From positions 434,001 through 498,000 of the forward strand of contig NZ_JAFEJS010000001.1 of NCBI RefSeq assembly GCF_018555385.1: a DNA stretch of 64,000 nt, in the 5' to 3' direction. The notes beneath the pieces are model-generated. The model was not told the DNA's origin. It worked only from the letters and a program-made list of their open reading frames with translations, and did not search any database. The position numbers and the translations under genes are program-made. The DNA comes from Bifidobacterium santillanense (GTDB taxonomy: Bacteria > Actinomycetota > Actinomycetes > Actinomycetales > Bifidobacteriaceae). Positions 34,279 to 43,809 of this stretch are shown piece after piece (within the stretch, counting starts at the first letter, position 1; every line of letters begins with the position of its first letter).

Positions 34279-34716
34279 TCAGTCCTCCCGGCGCGGAGGC
34301 ACGACGAACCAGCGCGACGGCAGGACGAGCATGACGACCTGCAGCACGACCACGCCGTACAGCCAGACGTAGCCGGCGTGCTGGCTCATGAACGGCATGT
34401 CGCCCGAGAAGCCGGCGACGGTGAGCGCGTCGCCGCCGGGGCCGCCGACGATGGCGATCCCCCATGCCGCGGCCGACGAGACGATCAGATGCAGCGCGAG
34501 GCCGGTCACGCCCTGACGCGCGCGGGCCGCATACGTGGAAAGCCCGACGATCAGGAACGCCAGCACGAGACCGTATGGAAGGTTCCCCGTGGCGCCCATG
34601 CGGTGCGCGAGCGTGCCGACGAACGCCGCGCCGACGCCCGAGGCGAGCGTGACGAGGGTGCGGCCGGCGGCGCCGAACCGGTGCGACCACGGCATGAGAT
34701 TCGCTTGCTGCTTCAT
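34279..34716 (-). CDS. Small membrane protein, unknown function
   Basis: 145 residues with four hydrophobic segments and a Gly-rich first helix (LVTLASGVGAAFVGTLAHRMGA). I do not recognise the family. TACAGT ends eight bases before ATG 34716 and no ribosome-binding site is present, suggesting leaderless expression. It converges on the lacI-type gene with a 15-base gap. Confidence 0.65.
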   Translation of the reverse strand: MKQQANLMPWSHRFGAAGRTLVTLASGVGAAFVGTLAHRMGATGNLPYGLVLAFLIVGLSTYAARARQGVTGLALHLIVSSAAAWGIAIVGGPGGDALTVAGFSGDMPFMSQHAGYVWLYGVVVLQVVMLVLPSRWFVVPPRRED

Positions 34717-35018
34717 ACCGGACCACTGTACCCGCATCGATGCCGGACGCCGGAGACGGGCGGCGGGACGCAACTGTGACAAACATGACATTTTCCCCTC
34801 CGGCCTCCTTGACGGGCGATGCGGACAGTCGATCCGGCCTACTGCCGACTCGGCTCCCAAACACTACATGTAGTGGAGACACGCTCGACATGCCACAACG
34901 GATAGTGTTTTCAATCCGACGGAGCGGATGTACTCTCAAAACCCGACGCACGAGCGCAGCCTCGTCGCCGCCAGTACAGACCGATCCGGACGCGAGTCCG
35001 ACCCGAGAAGGAACCGCC
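34717..35018. other. Intergenic region upstream of nrdH (302 bases)
   Basis: Contains the leaderless promoter of the minus-strand membrane protein at its left end and the NrdR-controlled nrd promoter at 34861-34910. No supported ORF. Confidence 0.6.
34861..34908. promoter_or_regulatory. Tandem NrdR boxes upstream of nrdHIEF
   Basis: ACACTACATGTAGTGG (34861-34876) and CCACAACGGATAGTGT (34893-34908) match the NrdR-box pattern and have centres 32 bp apart, three helical turns, which is the classic paired arrangement. NrdR with ATP/dATP would repress the operon. The second box contains GATAGT, a possible -10. Confidence 0.8.
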
Positions 35019-35291
35019 ATGACCGTCACCGTCTTCACCAAACCCCGCTGCCCGCAGTGCGACGCCACGAAACGTCAGCTCGCCAAGCTGGGCATCCCCT
35101 TCGAGACCGTGGACCTGTCCGAGAACCCGTCCACGCTCGAACAGCTGCAGGCCGCGGGCTTCCGCCAGGCGCCGGTCGTCATCACGCCGGACAACTCCTG
35201 GACCGGCTACCGTCCGGACCTCATCCGCGAGCTGGCGAAAGTGCAGGCCGCATCGCAGCAGGCCGCCGACGCGCACGTGGTCGTCGCATGA
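35019..35291 (+). CDS. nrdH: Glutaredoxin-like NrdH redoxin
   Basis: 90 residues. Electron donor for class Ib ribonucleotide reductase. Thioredoxin fold with active site CPQC at 11-14 and the NrdH-specific [10 protein letters not shown] helix near the end. GAGAAGGAACCGCC precedes the ATG. The stop overlaps the nrdI start as ATGA. Confidence 0.95.
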   Translation: MTVTVFTKPRCPQCDATKRQLAKLGIPFETVDLSENPSTLEQLQAAGFRQAPVVITPDNSWTGYRPDLIRELAKVQAASQQAADAHVVVA

Positions 35292-36004
35292 GCGTCACCC
35301 CGAAGATCAGTGCCGGCGCGAACGGCGCGCGTCTGAGTGGACTGACCGGCGCGGAGCCCCCGACGTCCCGCCGCGCACGCGCCGCGCACGGTGCCGTCGA
35401 CGTCGGCGCCCTGACCGGAACGGCCTCCCCCGCCGCGCCCTCCGACCGCGCGGGCGCCGCGCCGAACCGACGCAGCGCCCCGGTCGCGCTGCACGGCATG
35501 AGCGAGACGCCCGACCACGACGACGCGACGCCGAGTACGCCGGAATCGACGGCGAACCGGGGCCGCGCCAAGGCGATCGGCGCGCTCGTGTACTTCTCCT
35601 CCGCCTCCGAGAACACCGCCCGCTTCGTGGCGGGACTGAAGCTCGGCGAGGCGGGCATCAACGTGTACCGCATCCCGCTCAAGCCGAACGCGCCGACCAT
35701 CAACGTGCGCGAACCGTACGTCATCATGGTGCCCACCTACGGCGGCGGCGACGCGCGCAAGGCCGTGCCGCCCCAGGTCAAGCGGTTCCTCAACCACGCC
35801 GGCAACCGCGCGTGGATCCGCGGCGTCATCGCCTCGGGCAACACGAACTTCGGCACCGCGTACGGCGCGGCCGGCGACGTCATCGCCGCGAAATGCCGCG
35901 TGCCCTACCTCTACCGCTTCGAGCTGATGGGCACGCGCGAGGACTCGCGCAAGGTGCGCGACGGACTCGTCGCGTTCTTCACCCGTCAGCACGACGATCG
36001 CTGA
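35288..36004 (+). CDS. nrdI: NrdI flavodoxin-like protein with N-terminal extension
   Basis: 238 residues. FMN protein that supplies oxidant for the Mn-tyrosyl cofactor of NrdF. The flavodoxin core begins near residue 95 ([43 protein letters not shown]). The first 94 residues are Ala/Pro/Arg/Ser-rich and foreign to the usual 130-150-residue protein. Start 35288 overlaps the nrdH stop as ATGA, arguing for translational coupling, but ATG 35498 (168 residues) is a plausible alternative. Confidence 0.9.
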   Translation: MSVTPKISAGANGARLSGLTGAEPPTSRRARAAHGAVDVGALTGTASPAAPSDRAGAAPNRRSAPVALHGMSETPDHDDATPSTPESTANRGRAKAIGALVYFSSASENTARFVAGLKLGEAGINVYRIPLKPNAPTINVREPYVIMVPTYGGGDARKAVPPQVKRFLNHAGNRAWIRGVIASGNTNFGTAYGAAGDVIAAKCRVPYLYRFELMGTREDSRKVRDGLVAFFTRQHDDR

Positions 36005-36110
36005 CGCACGCGGACTCATATCAGGCATCGGCCCCCGGTCGCGCCCGCCGCCCCGGCCCACCCGACGCCCCGCACCATCGGACAACCATTCACAAGGACC
36101 ACAGGAAGAC

Positions 36111-38255
36111 ATGACCACCACCTACGATCCGTCCACCGACTACCACGCGCTCAACGCGATGCTCAACCTCTACGACGAGCACGGCCTCATCCAGTTCGGC
36201 AAGGACAAGGAGGCCGAGCGCGCCTACGTCGCCTCCGAAATCGAGCCGAACACCATGAGGTTCACCTCGACGGCCGAACGCCTCGGATACCTCATCGAGC
36301 ACCGGTACTACGACGGCGACGTGTTCGCCCGCTACTCCCCCGGGTTCCTCGACGCGTTCTACGCGAAGGCCGAGGCGAGCGGCTTCGAGTTCGAGACGTT
36401 CCTCGGCGCGTTCAAGTTCTTCCGCTCCTACGCCCTGAAGTCCTTCGACGGCGGGACCTATCTCGAGGACTTCCCGCAGCGCTGCGCCGCCGTGGCGCTC
36501 GACCTGGCCGCCGGCGACGAGCACGCGGCCGTGCGCTACCTCGACGAGATGCTCTCCGGCCGCTTCCAGCCGGCCACCCCGACGTTCCTCAACCTCGGCA
36601 AGGCGCAGCGCGGCGAGCCGGTCAGCTGCTTCCTCGTGCGCATCGAGGACAACATGGAGTCGATCTCCCGCGGCATCAACGCGGCCCTGCAGCTGTCCAA
36701 GCGCGGCGGCGGCGTGGCGCTGCTGCTGAGCAACCTGCGCGAGCTCGGCGCGCCGATCAAGCACATCGAGAACCAGTCGAGCGGCGTCGTGCCGGTCATG
36801 AAGCTCCTCGAGGACTCGTTCTCGTACGCGAACCAGCTGGGCGCGCGCCAGGGCGCCGGCGCCGTGTACCTCAACGCCCATCACCCGGACATCATGCGAT
36901 TCCTCGACACCAAGCGCGAGAACGCGGACGAGAAGATCCGCATCAAGTCGCTCGCCCTCGGCGTCGTCGTCCCGGACATCACGTTCGAGCTGGCCAAGCG
37001 CAAGGAGCGGATGGCCCTCTTCAGCCCGTACGACGTCGAGCGCGTGTACGGCAGACCGTTCGCCGACATCTCCGTGACGGAGAAGTACGACGAGATGGTC
37101 GCCGACGAGCGCATCGGGAAGACGTACATCGACGCCCGCAGGTTCTTCACGACGCTCGCCGAGCTCCAGTTCGAGTCCGGATACCCGTACATCGTGTTCG
37201 AGGACACCGTCAACCGCGCCAACCCGATCGACGGCCGCGTGACCATGTCGAACCTGTGCTCCGAGATCCTGCAGGTGCAGGAGCCGAGCGCGTACGCCGA
37301 GGACCTCTCCTACACGCACGTGGGCCGCGACGTCTCCTGCAACCTCGGCTCCCTCAACATCGCGAAGGCGATGGACGGCGGGCTCGCCGGCACGGTCGAG
37401 ACCGCGATCCACGCCCTGACCGCCGTGGCCGAGCACACGTCGATCGACGCGGTGCCCTCGATCCGCCGCGCCAACGAAGAGGGGCACGCGATCGGCCTCG
37501 GACAGATGAACCTGCACGGCTTCCTCGCCCGCGAGGGCCTCGAATACGGCTCCGACGAGGCGCTCGACTTCACCGACATGTACTTCATGACGGTCGCCTA
37601 CCACGCCTACCGCGCCTCGCATGACCTGGCGGTCCGCCACGGCCATGCGTTCGTCGGCTTCGAGCGCTCCGACTACGCCAAGCCGGCAGGAGCGGGCAAC
37701 TACTTCGACAAGTACACCGACGGTCGCCGCTCGATCGAACCGCGCACGACCCGCGTGCGCGGGCTGTTCGCGCGCTTCGGCGTCGCGATCCCGACCGTGG
37801 CCGACTGGCAGGCGCTGCGCGACGCGATCCTCAAGGACGGCGTCTACAACCAGAACCTGCAGGCCGTGCCGCCGACCGGATCGATCTCGTACATCAACCA
37901 CTCCACGTCGTCGATCCACCCGATCGCCTCGAAGATCGAGATCCGCAAGGAGGGCAAGATCGGCCGCATGTACTATCCCGCGCCGTACATGACGAACGAC
38001 AACCTCGAATACTTCAGGGACGCCTACGAGATCGGCTGGAAGGCCATCGTCGACACATACGCCGAGGCCACGCAGCACGTGGACCAGGGCCTGTCGCTGA
38101 CGTTGTTCTTCCCGGACACCGCCACCACGCGCGACGTGAACAAGGCGCAGATCTACGCCTGGCGCAAGGGCATCAAGACCCTCTACTACATCCGCATCCG
38201 CCAGCAGGCGCTCGAAGGCACCGAGGTCGCCGGCTGCGTGTCCTGCATGCTCTGA
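36111..38255 (+). CDS. nrdE: Class Ib ribonucleotide reductase, alpha subunit
   Basis: 714 residues. Reduces ribonucleoside diphosphates. Substrate-site Cys in GEPVSCFLV, the radical-site stretch [25 protein letters not shown], and C-terminal redox pair CVSCML. The short N-terminus without an ATP cone is typical of NrdE. GGACCACAGGAAGAC precedes the ATG. Separated from nrdF by 365 bases that hold two hairpin repeats and a small ORF. Confidence 0.96.
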   Translation: MTTTYDPSTDYHALNAMLNLYDEHGLIQFGKDKEAERAYVASEIEPNTMRFTSTAERLGYLIEHRYYDGDVFARYSPGFLDAFYAKAEASGFEFETFLGAFKFFRSYALKSFDGGTYLEDFPQRCAAVALDLAAGDEHAAVRYLDEMLSGRFQPATPTFLNLGKAQRGEPVSCFLVRIEDNMESISRGINAALQLSKRGGGVALLLSNLRELGAPIKHIENQSSGVVPVMKLLEDSFSYANQLGARQGAGAVYLNAHHPDIMRFLDTKRENADEKIRIKSLALGVVVPDITFELAKRKERMALFSPYDVERVYGRPFADISVTEKYDEMVADERIGKTYIDARRFFTTLAELQFESGYPYIVFEDTVNRANPIDGRVTMSNLCSEILQVQEPSAYAEDLSYTHVGRDVSCNLGSLNIAKAMDGGLAGTVETAIHALTAVAEHTSIDAVPSIRRANEEGHAIGLGQMNLHGFLAREGLEYGSDEALDFTDMYFMTVAYHAYRASHDLAVRHGHAFVGFERSDYAKPAGAGNYFDKYTDGRRSIEPRTTRVRGLFARFGVAIPTVADWQALRDAILKDGVYNQNLQAVPPTGSISYINHSTSSIHPIASKIEIRKEGKIGRMYYPAPYMTNDNLEYFRDAYEIGWKAIVDTYAEATQHVDQGLSLTLFFPDTATTRDVNKAQIYAWRKGIKTLYYIRIRQQALEGTEVAGCVSCML

Positions 38256-38267
38256 GCCACTGTGGCC

Positions 38268-38354
38268 GCGGAGGATGTCGATATGCGTCGTCCGACACAC
38301 TCAAGGCCGTTCGGCCAAGCCTACGGTCGGCCAACGCATATCGACATCCTCCGC
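38268..38354 (+). repeat. Structured palindromic repeat, copy B
   Basis: 21-base perfectly complementary arms (38268-38288, 38334-38354) enclose a 45-base core whose conserved part is identical to copy A at 19341-19425. Only the inner part of the stem (CGATATGCG) is shared with A; the outer part differs but still pairs. It begins 13 bases after the nrdE stop. Confidence 0.88.
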
Positions 38355-38401
38355 TCCTCCGGCACGGCAACGCACGAAACGCAAGGGAACAACGCAAGCG
38401 A

Positions 38402-38491
38402 GCGGACGGTCGTGCAGCGCGACTCGAGACCGTGAAGACTTGGCCAGAGCGGCCCGGAGCGTGTCACGAATCGCACTGCACGACCGTCCGC
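38402..38491 (-). repeat. Structured palindromic repeat, diverged copy C in inverse orientation
   Basis: 16-base perfect arms (38402-38417, 38476-38491) extend through a further imperfect stem to about 25 bp. Read on the minus strand, the apical loop contains GACACGCTC, GGGCCGCTC, TGGCCAAGTCT and ACGGTC, matching the core of copies A and B at most positions. The arm sequences are unrelated to those of A and B. Confidence 0.75.
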
Positions 38492-38517
38492 GGTCACCAA
38501 CACGAAGGGAAACACAC

Positions 38518-39613
<1,096 letters not shown>

Positions 39614-39626
39614 GGTCCCGCCCACG

Positions 39627-40319
39627 CTACGAGCCGCGCCGGGTGAGCCAGATGGCCACGGCGTGGCTCAGGGTCCTCGCCCCGAGCTTCTCACGGATAT
39701 GACGGGTGTGCGAACGCACGGTGGCGGGGCTGACCTCCAGCGTGGCCGCGATCTCCTCGTTGGAGTATCCCTCGGCCACGCTGGACAGGATGCGCCGTTC
39801 GAGCGCGCTCAGCGTCGAGACGGCGTCCCTCGGCGTCTCCGCCGCTCGCCCCGCATGTCCTCCCGCGCCTAGACGCCGGTGCGCCTCGTCCGCGGTCGGG
39901 AAGTCCGTGCCCGTCACCGGCGAGAAGGTGTCTCCCGATGCCACCCGCCGCAGCGCCGCGGTCATCTGGGTCATGTCGCCCTTGACCATGAGCCCCTGCG
40001 CCCCGGATTCGGCGAGCCTGGCGGCATAGGTCTTCGGATTGTACGAGGTCATCGCCAGCAGCAGCGGCTCCGGACCGGCCGCACGGATGCTCCGGCACAC
40101 GTCCATGCCGGTTGTGCGGTCCAGCTCCACGTCGGTGACGAGCATCCGCGGCCGCCACTCCTCGTCCAGACAGCGACGGTCCGCCTCGGGCGCGCTCGAC
40201 GTGGACCATGCCACGTGCAGTCCCGGCAGCAGCTTGGGCAGCACGGCCACCAGCCGTTCCAACGCCATGCTGTCGTTGTCCAGCACGGCGACATCGACGA
40301 TGCCGGACGTCCCGTTCAT
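39627..40319 (-). CDS. LuxR/NarL-type response regulator (pair 1)
   Basis: 230 residues: receiver domain with phospho-acceptor Asp63 (LVTDVELDRTTG) and switch Lys in LMVKGD, linker, then NarL-type HTH (LSALERRILSSVAEGYSNEE, SPATVRSHTRHIREKL). GGGAGG precedes the ATG. Divergent from its kinase gene. Paralogous to the regulator at 45974; Asp63 is at the same position in both. Confidence 0.88.
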   Translation of the reverse strand: MNGTSGIVDVAVLDNDSMALERLVAVLPKLLPGLHVAWSTSSAPEADRRCLDEEWRPRMLVTDVELDRTTGMDVCRSIRAAGPEPLLLAMTSYNPKTYAARLAESGAQGLMVKGDMTQMTAALRRVASGDTFSPVTGTDFPTADEAHRRLGAGGHAGRAAETPRDAVSTLSALERRILSSVAEGYSNEEIAATLEVSPATVRSHTRHIREKLGARTLSHAVAIWLTRRGS

Positions 40320-40341
40320 GACGGCGCCTCCCCTCCTCTAG

Positions 40342-40369
40342 ACGGGTACCCGATCGGACGAATACCCGT
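40342..40369. promoter_or_regulatory. Inverted repeat between divergent regulator and kinase genes
   Basis: ACGGGTA (40342-40348) and TACCCGT (40363-40369) are 7-bp arms, centres 21 bp apart, in the 74-base divergent promoter region; a candidate binding site for the adjacent response regulator. Confidence 0.45.
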
Positions 40370-40393
40370 TGATTATCATGATGAGGCATGACA

Positions 40394-41632
40394 ATGCTTC
40401 ATACCCTGCGACGGGGATCGGGCCCGCATCCGGCCGTCACGGCGATCGCCGTGCTGGACTGCGTGCTGGTCGTGGTGGAGATGGCCGCGAACCGGCCCGC
40501 CGACCCGCTCTCCTGGCTGGTGTTCGCGGTGCAGCTGACGGTCTGCGCGGGGCTCGCGTTCGCTCCGACGCCCGCGTGCGCCCTGTCGCTCGCCATCTGC
40601 GTGGCGGCCGCGATGCTGCCCGGCTCCCCGTCGTTCTGCGCGCTGCTCGCGTTCCCCACGCTCGGTTTGCTGGCGTATCTGACGTCGCCGGCATGGACCT
40701 GTCTCGCGGCCATCGCACTGAGCCTCGCGCCTACCGGCACCGGCGTCTCGCTGTCGGTGGGCGGCGACGGGAGCGACGTGCGCATGACGGGGTTCACGGT
40801 GAACGTGGTGTGCTATCTCATCGCCGTGGGCGTGGGCGTGTCGCTGCGCCGCCGCTCCGATGCGCGACGGGAACGGGATCGGCGCGCCGTGTACGAGCGT
40901 TCGCTGCGGGAGCTCGAACAGGTGCGCCGCAACCGGCGTCTGGCGAAGGCGCTGCACGATTCGGTGACGCGCGAACTGTCCTCCATATCGATGCTCGCCT
41001 GGCAGCTGGGCCGGAACGACGACGCCGATCCGGCGGTCCGCGAGGCGATGGACGTGATGTACCGGGACGCGCGGTCCGCGCTGGACCATGTGCATGAGGT
41101 GATCGACCTGATCGACGGCACGACGCCGGACGGCGCCATGCCCGGCGTCACCGGTGCGGACGCCGACGACGAGGCCACGGACGCCGCCCGGAGGAGCGAC
41201 CCCTCCCCCGAGGCCGTCGACCGCATGGACGAGCTGCGCCGTCTGGTCGACGCCGAGCAACGGTCCATCACCGTCCTGGGGTTCTCCGGCACGTCATCGG
41301 TCCACGGCGCATCGGCGGTCATGGACGAACGGACCCGCGAAACGGCGTTCGATCTGATACGCGAGATCTACGCGAACATCATCCGCCATGCGATGCCCGG
41401 CGATGACGGGTACATGGTCATGGTCGACGTCCGGGACGGCGGGCTGGCCATCACGCAGACGAACACCGTGCCCGAGACGGCGCCCCGGCACCCACTGGAG
41501 GGCGTCCGCCACGGATTGGGGCTCGACGCGCATCGCAGGGCGGTCGAACAGCTCGGCGGCGTGCTGCGCACCCGGTGCGAGGACGGCGAATGGTTCCTGC
41601 ACGCCGAGCTGCCGTTGTCCGCGGCCGGCTGA
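40394..41632 (+). CDS. Sensor histidine kinase, HisKA_3 type (pair 1)
   Basis: 412 residues: an N-terminal block of about five membrane helices (to residue 150) without a sizeable external domain, then a coiled segment and dimerisation domain with KALHDSVTRELSS (His188), and a degenerate ATPase domain: the N box is present (EIYANIIRHA) and GLGL near the end, but no DxGxG box. ATG 40394 has GAGG at eight bases; ATG 40388 is too close to it. Confidence 0.82.
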   Translation: MLHTLRRGSGPHPAVTAIAVLDCVLVVVEMAANRPADPLSWLVFAVQLTVCAGLAFAPTPACALSLAICVAAAMLPGSPSFCALLAFPTLGLLAYLTSPAWTCLAAIALSLAPTGTGVSLSVGGDGSDVRMTGFTVNVVCYLIAVGVGVSLRRRSDARRERDRRAVYERSLRELEQVRRNRRLAKALHDSVTRELSSISMLAWQLGRNDDADPAVREAMDVMYRDARSALDHVHEVIDLIDGTTPDGAMPGVTGADADDEATDAARRSDPSPEAVDRMDELRRLVDAEQRSITVLGFSGTSSVHGASAVMDERTRETAFDLIREIYANIIRHAMPGDDGYMVMVDVRDGGLAITQTNTVPETAPRHPLEGVRHGLGLDAHRRAVEQLGGVLRTRCEDGEWFLHAELPLSAAG

Positions 41633-41689
41633 CGGTCGGCGGTCGGCGCCCGGCCGGCATCGTCGGCGCCCGAGGCCCGGTCGGTCCGA

Positions 41690-42439
41690 TCAGTATTCGA
41701 TGCGGGAGAACCGACGGCGCGCGTAGACGTACAGTCCGGCGACGTAGGCGGCGGTGAGGACGAGCATCGACGCCATCGCGAGCGGCAGGCCGAGATCCGG
41801 CAGGAGACGGGCATAACCGCCGGGCACCGCGTATCGGGCGGCGGGCAGCTGCGGCAGCGTGGCGCACAGGCACAGCCACAGGATCGAGCCGAACATGACG
41901 ATGCCGGTCCGGAACCGGGTGGCGAGCGCGGCGGCCACCAGCATCGTCACCAGATCCGCGCACAGGACGCCGACGATGGACACCACATCCGCCGCGACGC
42001 TCCGGGCGTCGCCGGGCAGCAGCGCGCCGGAGGCGTAGTCGAAGCGCGTGATGTACAGGAAGTAGACGCCGGACGTCACCGCGGTCTGCAGCGCCATGTA
42101 CAGCGCGTACACGCCGGCCAGGGCGAGGATCTTCGCATCGATGATCACGGCGCGGCTCAGATCCTTGTACAGGAACATGCGTCCGGTGGCGATGGGCGTG
42201 CGGATGGCGTCGGCCACGAGATAGATCATGACGACCATCGGCAGCATCAGCATGCGCTGCACGTCGAACTCGCCGGCGAGGAAGTCCAGGAGACCGACCG
42301 AGCCGGCCGCGCCGCTGACCCTCATGAAGTCCGAATCGAACAGGTTCACGATCGGCAGAACGAGGATGAAGCAGGCCAGAGCGAGCAGGATGGCGGCTTC
42401 CCTGGTACGGATGAGGTTCGCGAACATCGGCGCGGTCAT
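41690..42439 (-). CDS. ABC transporter permease (ABC-2-like)
   Basis: 249 residues, six hydrophobic segments. Membrane partner of the ATPase encoded immediately upstream. Substrate unknown; with a neighbouring two-component system, export of an antimicrobial or envelope component is plausible. AAGGAG sits nine bases before ATG 42439; an in-frame ATG at 42508 overlapping the ATPase stop is the alternative. Confidence 0.75.
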   Translation of the reverse strand: MTAPMFANLIRTREAAILLALACFILVLPIVNLFDSDFMRVSGAAGSVGLLDFLAGEFDVQRMLMLPMVVMIYLVADAIRTPIATGRMFLYKDLSRAVIIDAKILALAGVYALYMALQTAVTSGVYFLYITRFDYASGALLPGDARSVAADVVSIVGVLCADLVTMLVAAALATRFRTGIVMFGSILWLCLCATLPQLPAARYAVPGGYARLLPDLGLPLAMASMLVLTAAYVAGLYVYARRRFSRIEY

Positions 42440-42507
42440 GGTGATGGACTCCTTGGTCTTGGCGGAAACGATGGAAACGATGGGAACATCTGGCGATGTG
42501 CGCGGCA

Positions 42508-43386
42508 TCACGCCTCCCCGAAGCATTCGGCGAGCCTCGTGGCCTTGTCGTGGATGGCCGCGATGCCGGCGGTGGAGGCGAGGGTCCCGACCACACGGTT
42601 CAGGGACGCGCCCTCGGCGGCGATCTCGACCGACGCCCCGTCGTCGCGGATGACGGCGGACGGATCCAGCATCGCGATCGTCGAACGCTCCCCCGCCCCG
42701 AGCGGCCGGGAGAGATCGACGACGATGGTGCTTCCGCGCTCCCCGGCGAACTCATCGGCGAGCCGTCCGTTCTCGAGGAACAGGAAGCGTCCGCACAGCT
42801 CCTGCAGTTCGTTGAGCTGATGACTGGAGACGAGCATGGAGACGCCGCGGTCGACGGCCCATCGCCTGAGCACCGTGATGAGCTGGAGCACGCCGTCCGG
42901 GTCGAGCCCGACGAACGGCTCGTCGAGGATGAGGAACTCCGGATCGTTGACCATCGCGATGGCGAGCGCCAGCCGCTGCTTCATGCCGAAGGAGAATCCG
43001 GAAGGTCGCCGCGTGCGGTACCGCCACAGCCCCACGAGTTCGAGCACCGGCCGGATGTTGCGTTCGTGGGCCTTGTCGCCGTGGACGCCCAGGTAGAAGC
43101 GCAGGTTGTCCTCGGCGCTGATGTGGGGCAGGAACACCGGCTGGATCATGATGCCGAACCGGTCGAGCGCGTCGTCGCGGGAGAGGATGTCGACGCCGCG
43201 GTAGGTGATGGTGCCGGTTGTGGGGCGCCGCGCCTTGGCCATCATCGCCATCAGCGTGGTCTTGCCGGCGCCGTTCCTGCCGATCAGTCCGACGATCTCG
43301 CCGTCCCCGATGGTGAAGCCGACGTCGTCGAGCGCGGGCGCGGAGCTACCCGGGTAGCGTTTGGACAGATGGCTGACGGTGAGCAT
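42508..43386 (-). CDS. ABC transporter ATP-binding protein (exporter type)
   Basis: 292 residues. Walker A GRNGAGKTT, Q-loop GIMIQPVFLPHIS, signature FSFGMKQRLALAIAM (variant of LSGGQ, common in ABC-2 exporters), Walker B FLILDEPFVGLD, His switch SSHQ. GGAGGAACACGCC precedes ATG 43386. A 423-base gap with palindromes and repeats lies upstream. Confidence 0.88.
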   Translation of the reverse strand: MLTVSHLSKRYPGSSAPALDDVGFTIGDGEIVGLIGRNGAGKTTLMAMMAKARRPTTGTITYRGVDILSRDDALDRFGIMIQPVFLPHISAEDNLRFYLGVHGDKAHERNIRPVLELVGLWRYRTRRPSGFSFGMKQRLALAIAMVNDPEFLILDEPFVGLDPDGVLQLITVLRRWAVDRGVSMLVSSHQLNELQELCGRFLFLENGRLADEFAGERGSTIVVDLSRPLGAGERSTIAMLDPSAVIRDDGASVEIAAEGASLNRVVGTLASTAGIAAIHDKATRLAECFGEA

Positions 43387-43493
43387 GGCGTGTTCCTCCG
43401 GACGGTTCGGTGCGATGGCGGGATCGCCGCCTTGGTGATGCATCCGAATCTACCGTTCCGTTCCGGCCCGGTCCGCGACGGCGGGCTCCGGCG

Positions 43494-43538
43494 TGCACGG
43501 ACGTGCAGCGATCCGCCGCGGCATTGCACGTACGTGCA
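43494..43538. promoter_or_regulatory. Two near-identical 14-bp palindromes upstream of the ABC exporter
   Basis: TGCACGGACGTGCA (43494-43507) and TGCACGTACGTGCA (43525-43538) have centres 31 bp apart, three helical turns. They look like a paired operator controlling the ATPase/permease operon, whose start is about 110 bases downstream on the minus strand. Confidence 0.6.
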
Positions 43539-43545
43539 GTCCACG

Positions 43546-43726
43546 CTCAGCGAGAGACGACTGCCGCATCGTGGCGGTTTTCTCTCACTGGGGGCTCCTT
43601 GGCGAGAGTTTTCTGCCACCATGCGTCGGAAAGCTCTCGCCGATGTGCGTATGCGAGAGGTCGCCGACGCATGGTGGCGGTTTTCTCTCGCTGAGTCACC
43701 TCTCAGCGAGAGAAAACCGCCACGAT
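43546..43726. repeat. Cluster of GCGAGAG/ACCGCCA inverted repeats
   Basis: Several copies of a unit reading CAGCGAGAGAAAACCGCCA with CATGCGTCGG alternate in orientation: near 43546-43590, 43601-43641, 43652-43695 and 43702-43726. The last two form a perfect 22-bp hairpin (43674-43695 with 43702-43723, loop TCACCT). The cluster occupies the typA-to-ABC gap, which otherwise has no gene. Confidence 0.8.
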
Positions 43727-43730
43727 ATGG

Positions 43731-43779
43731 CGAGGGGCTCTCGGGAAGCACGCGATGTGCGCTTCCCGAGAGCCCCTCG
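43731..43779 (-). terminator. Terminator hairpin of typA
   Basis: 19-bp perfect stem (43731-43749 with 43761-43779), loop 11, located 31 bases after the typA stop on the minus strand. The next T run is about ten bases further, so termination may be bidirectional or structural. Confidence 0.7.
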
Positions 43780-43809
43780 GCTTATGCAGGCGGGTCGCCT
43801 ACGGCAGAA

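Noticed and set aside
33126-34334. Alternative 402-codon frame over the LacI-type gene
   Set aside because: Overlaps the clear LacI reading frame in another phase and is Arg-rich; only the 33247 frame has HTH and effector motifs.
41633-41689. GC-rich repeats between the kinase and permease genes as a terminator
   Set aside because: GCCGGC and GGCGCC repeats are present, but I could not draw a stable single hairpin with a T run, so no terminator is called.
43546-43726. Possible CRISPR array
   Set aside because: The repeats alternate in orientation, vary in length and have no uniform spacers; no cas gene is nearby.
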